Positions 57,289-64,000 of a stretch of 64,000 nucleotides of DNA are shown here, one piece after another. This stretch comes from Brienomyrus brachyistius (taxonomy: Eukaryota; Chordata; Actinopteri; Osteoglossiformes; Mormyridae), in contig NC_064538.1 of NCBI RefSeq assembly GCF_023856365.1, forward strand, positions 15,184,435 to 15,248,434. The letters run 5' to 3'. A program made the position numbers and the translations under genes. The notes below the pieces were generated by a model. That model saw nothing but the letters and a program-made list of their open reading frames with translations. It was not told the origin of the DNA and searched no databases. Every line of letters begins with the position of its first letter. The first letter of the stretch is position 1.

Positions 57289-60200
57289 CTCTGTTAATAA
57301 TTAAAATGAATAGCAGACCAGACTGAAATATTCGGTGTCTATCAGTTCCTGGTTATCCTGTTAGATAGCTGCGGTACTTTCCAAGATTATCAAACATGAG
57401 ACTACTAAAAAAAACTAAATAAAATCAGCAAAAAGTATGCATTACTTAGACTCCTAGGCATCCTAATTTCTCCAACATGTGTCCATAATTTAACACAGAT
57501 GCGATTTTCTTTAATAAACAAACAAGTCTACGGGGTGAAAAACTTGCAACCTGTGATATCTAGTATCCAGGAAAACTTAAGTTTAGTTTAACGTTACATA
57601 CCCAAAATCTGAACAACCGCACTTATGTCCTGCTGAGAAATGGTGAGTACTAGCCCTTATTTATCATATTTAAGGAAATTACAGTACTGATGGCGAAACC
57701 CGGAATTGTATAACACGGTTAATTCAATAAATAGAAGGCGGCTGTATATAATTTAAGAACAATTTGTAAATGAACATACCTTGTAGTCTGATACAACCGG
57801 AGACACCCGTGCTGTCCAATAACGTCTTTAGTTTAATTAGTTTGGTTTGTGTATTTATATACGAGCAAGAGCTTCTATTTGCGCTCCTCCCTGCTTGTTT
57901 ACGATTCTGGAGAACCGTAGGGTGTTTCAGGATCTTCGGAATGTCTGTGGGAAGTTCATTGCATCTAAACCCGACAATAAATTACCTTTTCTTACCATAT
58001 GCCACTCCGGTGTTGGTAAACAGAAAAACAGAGCGCTTCGGTGTTTTATACTCTTGTTTTTTTCAGGTATTAAATTTATTGTTGTGTCTGTACGATTGAA
58101 TCCGTATTTCAGTTACCAATATAAGAATAAACAAAACAGGAAAAATCATATATATATATGATAAAATATTATATATTTTTAACTACATGTTCATGTTTCA
58201 TTTATTCTTTTATAATCCAACGAGAGTTGTCATTACTGTTTTCTTGGGCATTTAGTTCCTGTAGGCTTATGTCAGTTTTGTAAACATGAATTTTGTCATT
58301 TATTTAAGCATTCACTTCTTTACCTGTCAATTTGTTTGTATTACTTTGCATGTATTTTTCTCGTTTCACCCACCCACAACTCTCCTCAGCCTTTGTCTTG
58401 TTAACTACACACATTTGGTTTTGATGAGACGAACTTGTTCCGCGTTTACACAAAAGCATTACTAGTAACAGATTCTTTTCCCGCATTTTATTTTTTGGCA
58501 ATGCAGGTTACACGGTGCTCCCTAGACTTGCTATATATTTGCTATATATTTAAAGCAGTCCTTTTTGGAAGGACTGGAGCAAGAGAGATTGGAAACTATG
58601 TTTGGGTTCTCGTAGTTTTCCTGTCGGATCGTGTTTGTTCATGTGCTCACCCTGACTTGTATCCCGAGGGCGCTAACAAACTCCCCGTTTGAACAGAAAA
58701 ATGAAACGGAACTGAAGTCCGCTGTAAATATGGTCACAGTACTGCTATTACTACTACAACTACTACTAATAATAATAATAAACGGGGGCAATGTGTAGGT
58801 GCCCAGAGCTTGAAATTATCACAGAGCAGTCAGTCTTCAGTCTTGTATATATGAACATATACAATGAAAGGATATCGGTTTAACTAAAACAAAATCTTCA
58901 ATTTTTGCACAGCCGTTTGCCAATAATATAAAAATTCAGACTTAAAGATGCTTGTAAGAATTTTGTAGTAGATTGTACTCATTGAGTAAAAACACAATGG
59001 TGAACTATGTTGAAATTCAGATTTTTCACACGCATTTCAAAATATGTGCTGTAGAAAGGGTGGCCACCAGATCAACTGTATGCAATCATCCCTCCAAGGT
59101 TGTTGACCTGATTCCTATCTGTGGATTTGTGCATTAGGAGTCTGCATGCTCTTCCTGTGCTTATGTGTGTTTCCACCCAAAGCCCAAAAACATGTGTTTA
59201 ACTTAAATTCCACATACTTTAGATCATGGTCTCATTTTAAACAGCTCTCAGTATGAAACAGCAGTTTGAAAACTCAAGATTAATGATTCATTTCACTCAA
59301 CAGCGACATCTGTTTCTACTCTTTCCTTATCATATAAAATTTTTATTGAACAGGAAATAAAGTGAAAATATTTGCTATCCTTGAGTTTACCCAGCGAAGA
59401 TGAGCTCCCGACATCAGCATGCCAGAGTGCTAAAACACCACAGGGTGACAGTGAACGTAAACCATCGGTGTTTTAAGGTTTTATCTTACTGTTTCAGTTG
59501 CAGGCCTACTTATTATTTCTCATCCTCACTTGACTTAAGGTGGAATCATGCCAGCATGAAAAAATATTCGACTCACTCAGCGCAACAAGCACAAAATTCA
59601 TTTCCGGTAGTGCAGCAGATTGGCAGAGTTCATTTAAATGAAGTTTGACTCACATTGCTAAACTACTCTGGTGTGGCATGGGCAGGGTTGACCCCGCATT
59701 CAAAGGACGTGATCTTTAAGGACGTAAAGTGGAGCTCCGGTTAGGGTTAGAGTTTATTCGCTGTAACACAGAGTTGAGATCACGTGTTTCAGGTGGAGCT
59801 CCACTGCACAGGCGTCTGCAGCTCAACCCTCCTCCCCTCACCTGAAGATCGCTATTCGCATTATAAATAGCCGCATTTCCACATATTCAAATGACATTCG
59901 CATGGAACGATGCAACAGTGAAACGTGATCCAGATACATCCCCATCAGCGCCATAAAAGGTGAGAGATGCTACATATTCATTGAAAAGAGCCCAGAAATA
60001 GTGGCATGAGTTAGGTTTGTCTTATTTATCCAAATGAATGTTGTAACTACACCATTTAGTTATTTTCATGTAGCCAAGACTTTGGTGATCCGATATCTGG
60101 GATCAAAACAAACTTCCACCATTGCTTACTATGTACTTTTACCATGTTTCTGCAAGTGTTCCAAACTGCATTTTTCTATATGTCTATACTTTGACGTCAA

Positions 60201-60399
60201 ATTACAAACAAAAAATCTGACATATTTACAAAGTACACTAAGAATAAAATGAGTGTAATGCCAAAACAAATAAATAATTTATTTGCCATGAATTAAGTTT
60301 TTGATATTCAATGAAATGTGTGACCATGCCCCAGTCAGTGAGAGTGTGTTCCCTGCCCCTACACCCCAGAGGGTTAACTCATCAGTTCAGTGGAGCATC
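57289..60399. other. Non-coding stretch with one degenerate SINE
   Basis: A weak SINE remnant of the first family lies near 59085-59210 (gtctgcatgctcttcctgtg, then aaagcccaaaaacatg). A CTA/AAT trinucleotide run lies near 58747-58783. Around 59690-59880 a GC-richer patch has two copies of 'tggagctcc' and 'attataaatag', which could suit a promoter, but no exon follows that I can identify. Confidence 0.45.
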
Positions 60400-60560
60400 A
60401 TGGCAGAGGGAGAGTGCCCCAAGAAACGAAAATATAAAAAGCATTTCACTTCAGACTAAACAAAAGTGTATCCTTGTTTAGTAAGGATGAAAAATAATGA
60501 CAATGTTGCACCCAACAGTGATTACAGCAATGAGAAAAGCAAAGTCTCATGGAGATGGTT
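60400..60560 (+). pseudogene. BED-finger/hAT-derived protein N-terminus, broken
   Basis: From ATG 60400 the frame reads MAEGECPKKRKYKKHFTSD and meets TAA at 60457. The same frame then continues with TKVYPCLVRMKNNDNVAP. The pattern of a basic PKKRKY start followed by an aromatic block and a KNNDN stretch resembles the N-terminal region before the zinc finger in hAT-derived, BED-type proteins of fish. The expected Cys residues of the finger are missing. The stop makes it a dead fragment. It ends where the LTR-like sequence begins. Confidence 0.4.
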
Positions 60561-60772
60561 ACTACAGGTGAGGTGTATTTCATGTCATGCCCCGCTTGTC
60601 CGATCCTCCCGTACGCCACGCCCCCTCACCTACCCTGTGTGGAATCCTCATATTTACCAGCTGTTTCTTGTTGCTGTTAATTAGTCCTGTGTATTTCAGT
60701 CTGCATTTGAGTAACCAGATCCCTAAACGGGCGACACCTGTTGCCAAGGCGCAATCCCCAGCCCCGCCGCCC

Positions 60773-60844
60773 GTGGTTCCTGACCTTCCGGTGGTTCCTG
60801 ACCTTCCGGTGGTTCCTGACCTTCCGGTGGTTCCTGACCTTCCA
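60773..60844 (+). repeat. 18-bp tandem repeat encoding VPDLPV
   Basis: Four copies of gtggttcctgaccttccg, the last with one change, lie head to tail. A diverged fifth lies at about 60856-60873. The period of 18 keeps the frame. Confidence 0.95.
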
Positions 60845-61064
60845 GCGCCGAGCCCCGTTGTTCCTGACCTTCTGGCAGTTTATGCACTGCCCCCCGAGGT
60901 TCCAGTTCCTGTACCCCCAGATCCCATCCCCGAGGACGTCCCTGATCCCCCCAGACCCAGCTCCCGTGCCCCCGGTCCCCGTCCCCGTCCCCGAGGAGGT
61001 CCCCAACTGTCAGACCATCACTTGTCCTCCCTTTGTGGAGATGGAGGTGCTCGAATGGTACCCC

Positions 61065-61555
61065 TGAAGGGGGGCTAGGTTGCGTGCTAAACTTTGTCAC
61101 ACTGAGAAAGGGGAAAAAACTGGAACACAGGCAGGAAGAGAAGGGGGGCTCCAGCCCTCCTCGTAGTGTAAGTCAATTCCGGAAAGCAGAAGGTACATTG
61201 ACAGGGTCGTGGTGACATTAAGCTTACGCTTGACCTGCGGGGACATAACAAGGGAGGGGGTCGCTGACGCTGCTAAATTGCAACATAACAAGATAAGATA
61301 AAAGGGAACGGGTGTGGGGACTAACGCCAGCAATGGAAAGATACCAACAAGAACAGTAGACGCCCTAAACGGGGTATAAAAGCTAGACACAGACAACAGG
61401 GAGCTGAGCTTCCCTTGGTGTGTACTTTTGTGCATCTGAGAGTGGCTCCCGGATCGATCTGTACAACAAATAAAGAGAGCTGACTTACAACCATCCTTTG
61501 CCTCACGAATGCATCTTTTCCTCATCAACGGACTCGGTGGAGTCTAACTCCAACA
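61065..61555 (+). mobile_element. Solo LTR of retrovirus type
   Basis: The 491-bp segment starts TGAAGGGGGGCTAGG and ends CTAACTCCAACA, flanked on both sides by cccc (61061-61064 and 61556-61559), a 4-bp target duplication. Inside is a promoter-like ggggTATAAAAG at 61371-61382 and a polyadenylation signal AATAAA at 61469-61474, in the right order and spacing for U3-R-U5. TG...CA ends, a TGAA start and a 4-bp duplication are usual for gamma/epsilon-type endogenous retroviruses. No internal viral genes remain, so it is a relic of recombination between two LTRs. Confidence 0.7.
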
Positions 61556-61744
61556 CCCCTCGGGGGATCACCCTGACTTCCCCAGTGACTCCTCCACCAC
61601 CACCCCAGCATGGCAGATCCCGGCCGGATCCCCACCTCTCTCTCCTGGAAAGGGAAAGGGCACCTGTGCCGGGGTCAGGTCCTTCCCGCTCTGCTCCTTG
61701 GCTCGCCTTCTGTCCCCCTGGTTCCGGCTGAGGGTTAGGGTTAG

Positions 61745-62696
61745 GGAAAGACTGCAAGCCTCATCTGAATAAATACCTGTTCCTTTTCTGAATGAGAAAC
61801 TCCATACACAGGTGTATGTTTTCATTATAACTGCACACATACCAGAAAATTCAGTATTCACCAACTTCACTAAACTTGCTGCTATACATGAGTACAATTA
61901 AAATGTTAAAAGTGGTCTGAAATTTTTCATAAGGTACAACATATAGTATCATTCTCAATAAAAACGTTTTGGTGAGGATATACCTTTTTGCCGGTTAAAG
62001 CTCTTCTTCTGGGATTAACGTGTCAGAGTCTTCATGTGGCTGGGCCCCGGGGGGGCGGGAAAGGGCCCAGTTGGAGGGGCTGCATGTCACTGGTGCCTGG
62101 GATTTGTGTGGCAGGCCAGATCCCCAGGGACACACCAGTGGTGTGAATCCATCCCAGTTCTCATTTGTACATCTCTTTTTTATATTGCTACATTTTAATA
62201 TTTACCTAAGTACTTCAGTAGTTTAAATATTTTTCTACTAGGCAACAAGAATTACAAATTAACATGCACATAATTTGTGAATAAACAGAAAAAGACATAA
62301 TTTAAGGAAAATCAGAAATCTGATTTAGCCATTTAGTTGATAAACTTCACACATACCAGGAAACGATAATTTTACTTCTATTTCTTAGTGATTTAAAAAA
62401 AATATTGACTCGTGTCTGTTATAAAATATGAACTACTGTGGGAAAACATGTCAGGATCGGCAGTTAAGTACATGTGTGTGACATTATGCCTACGAGACAA
62501 TCTACAGCCTCATGAATAAATCCTGTTTATTAACATAAATATTCTCAGCAACAGAACAGAACACAATTCAATTAATGGATCAGACCAACATTAGTAAGGT
62601 ATATTCCAAGACTGACTTGATTTTAATCAAAAAACTCATATTTAATTTAGGATTAGATTTAAGAGCAGACTCTAGACTAGCAGATACCTTCTGATT
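61745..62696. other. Non-coding stretch, nothing recognised
   Basis: AT-rich DNA apart from a GC-rich patch at 62040-62150 without recognisable features. Confidence 0.5.
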
Positions 62697-62930
62697 ACAG
62701 GCACAGTGGGTTTAGCCGTTGTGCTGGTGACCCAAAGGTTGCTGGTTTGAGCCCCAGCCTTGGCAAACCAATCACGTGTCCATGGACCCAATAGCAAGGC
62801 CCTTAACCCCCAGCTGTACCGGTGCTGTAACCCCCAAGCTTGCTCTCACCTGTGTGTCTCTCATTGAGAAGATGGGGTAGGTGAAAAGAGAATTTCCCCA
62901 CAGACATGAATAAAGTATCTGTGTTCTAAA
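62697..62930 (+). mobile_element. tRNA-derived SINE, second family
   Basis: The head gcacagtgggtttagccg is A-box-like and ggtttgagccccagcc B-box-like. The body has gcaaggcccttaacccccag, and the 3' end has gagaatttccccacagac and aataaagtatctgt, a tail common among teleost SINEs that share a LINE 3' end. Target duplication not found. Related copies lie at 40.5 and 50.0 kb in reverse. Confidence 0.75.
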
Positions 62931-62950
62931 TGACCATTAATTTAATTAGT

Positions 62951-63205
62951 CTAAAATCTGTTGGCAATCAATTTTAAGAACAGTTCTAAATTTCTCTGAG
63001 CGTGAATGACCACGTCTCTGTCACCTATAGTGACAGAAAAAGGGAGGCGGTGGTCAAAGGCAAAAGATGAGAGTTCCATGCACAGGGAGACAGGGGGGGC
63101 CAGGATCACTGCACAGTCAGCCAAACCCCCATCTGACAAATCAGTCTTGTTACTCCAGTCAAAGTGGTTAGAGATTACCCTGTACCTGCCGCTTAATGCA
63201 AACAA
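62951..63205 (-). CDS. Possible terminal exon of unknown gene
   Basis: I do not recognise the product. On the minus strand an 84-codon frame reads GRYRVISNHFDWSNKTDLSD, GGLADCAVILAPPVSLCMEL and ends HAQRNLELFLKLIANRF before a TAG. Composition is balanced and protein-like. Upstream, atttgtttgcattaag and gcggcag offer acceptor sites around 63190-63180, and ATTAAA lies shortly after the stop. No upstream exon is visible in the remaining 0.8 kb. It could be the last exon of a gene entering from the right, or a relic. Confidence 0.3.
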   Translation of the reverse strand: MFALSGRYRVISNHFDWSNKTDLSDGGLADCAVILAPPVSLCMELSSFAFDHRLPFSVTIGDRDVVIHAQRNLELFLKLIANRF

Positions 63206-63215
63206 ATATAAATAA

Positions 63216-64000
63216 GATTATGATTTAAACTTTTAATCTGTGTTGTCAGTCACTCGCAGAAATATTCTCCTATATACAATATTTTCATGATCGGCTTACA
63301 AAGCCCACTGTGGACCACTCCAGCTTCCAGAATCCACTGTTTTCACAGACAAATTAAGTAACTCAAAGGAGACAATGCTGGGATATATTACATTTTATGT
63401 AATGACTAAATTATAACAGCAATTATGTGGTATTTTAAAAACAACTAAGAAAACAACACTTTGTTAAGAGTTTAATGTTGTTTGAATTCCACAAGCCTGC
63501 CCTGTGGTGACTGAGTCTGTCTTGCTGTTACTGGTACAGAAGCCCTGATGTGGTTCACAGGTCATTGAGGGAGCATGCAAAGGCCTTACGGACAGGTTTA
63601 CTGTGTGTTTTTACAGACTCTCACGCCAAGTAGCGTGTCTCACAAGGGATATTAACTGCCACACACAGCTGCATTTCCAGAACATAGGGGAAAGGGAATG
63701 AAATCCAGAAATACAGTATCGTAGCAAAAAACGTCAAAAAGAAACAGTATAATTTTATAACAAATTATAAAAGTTTGTGTGCAATGACGTATAGACGAGG
63801 ATGAACAGATAGCAAACCTGAGTCAGAAGTAAACTATTCTCTGCTGCAGTAATTGCTTTAGGTTAATGAGAGAATTCATTAAGTCTGAGTGAAGGTATAA
63901 TGTTCAAAGGTCTTTGAGGTTTGGGATAAATTTACTTTATAGGATGTTGGAGCCCTATCTGATGCAAAGGAGGAAGCCTCTTAGGTCAGGCAGAGCTTTG
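63216..64000. other. Non-coding end of window
   Basis: AT-rich sequence with no recognised exon, repeat or RNA gene. Confidence 0.5.

Larger units (their letters stand above)
60576..61740 (+). mobile_element. LTR-like/proline-repeat element, interrupted by a solo LTR
   Basis: It begins TGTCATGCCCCGCTTGTCC and its first about 140 bp match the minus-strand element at 28552-28816. It then enters a proline-rich open frame (VPDLP repeats, then PEDVPDPPRP-like text) running to MEVLEWYP at 61064. After the inserted LTR the sequence resumes at 61560 with more Pro/Ser-rich open reading to about 61735. The open frame is long and compositionally biased, but I see no domain, so whether it was ever translated is unclear. 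It may be the end of a Ty3/gypsy-like retrotransposon. Confidence 0.4.

Noticed and set aside
61727..61745. Telomere-like ggttagggttaggg
   Set aside because: Only about two and a half units; too short to be an interstitial telomere site.

Overview
The window is vertebrate nuclear DNA, almost certainly from a teleost fish. The evidence is a split protein-coding gene with GT-AG introns, dense (CA)n and (CATC)n/(GGAT)n microsatellites, tRNA-derived SINEs with (GGAT)n tails, Tc1/mariner and hAT remnants, L2-type LINE and Ty3/gypsy debris, and a solo LTR. The SINE family is written in a form I associate loosely with early-branching teleosts, but I cannot name the species. There is no prokaryotic gene organisation, and almost every ORF in the window is an open frame in non-coding DNA.

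One gene is clear and complete in its coding part: a TRPM8 channel-associated factor (TCAF, formerly FAM115) on the minus strand, 52512 down to 48082, in seven coding exons. All six introns have consensus borders and compatible phases and give a 903-residue product. Exons 1 and 2 each encode one copy of a duplicated N-terminal module. Exon 6 carries an intact HExxH zinc-peptidase motif of the M60 type. A strong acceptor at 52566 suggests a further non-coding 5' exon upstream.

Layout. 1-48 kb is gene-poor non-coding DNA holding MITEs (3.2, 3.9, 26.1 kb), SINE copies with visible target-site duplications (26.7, 29.5, 41.3 kb), Tc1 transposase remnants (31.9 and 37.1 kb), an LTR-like element (28.6 kb), a 107-bp tandem repeat (11.5 kb), a 1.5-kb minisatellite of about 54 copies of a 28-bp unit (13.0-14.5 kb) that creates long false ORFs, an unclassified quasi-periodic block (42.4-43.8 kb), and a cluster of dead retroelements (43.8-45.3 kb). 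47.6-52.6 kb is the TCAF gene with a 57-bp minisatellite just 3' of it. 52.8-54.4 kb holds a Tigger-like MITE and a retroposon-like unit encoding a short transmembrane/coiled-coil protein, now frameshifted. 55.4-57.3 kb is a striking palindromic transposon: 7-bp target duplication, long inverted arms, a 232-bp triplication in one arm only, and a poly(A)-tailed retroposed insert with its own 14-bp target duplication. 60.4-61.7 kb is a nest: a broken BED-finger-like coding fragment, an LTR-like/proline-repeat sequence, and a 491-bp retrovirus-type solo LTR inside it. 62.7-63.2 kb has a SINE and a possible terminal exon on the minus strand.

The best candidates for something undescribed are the palindromic element with its head-to-head gene starts, the small membrane-protein retroposon at 53.5 kb, and the quasi-periodic block at 42.4-43.8 kb. 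None can be called new without a database search.
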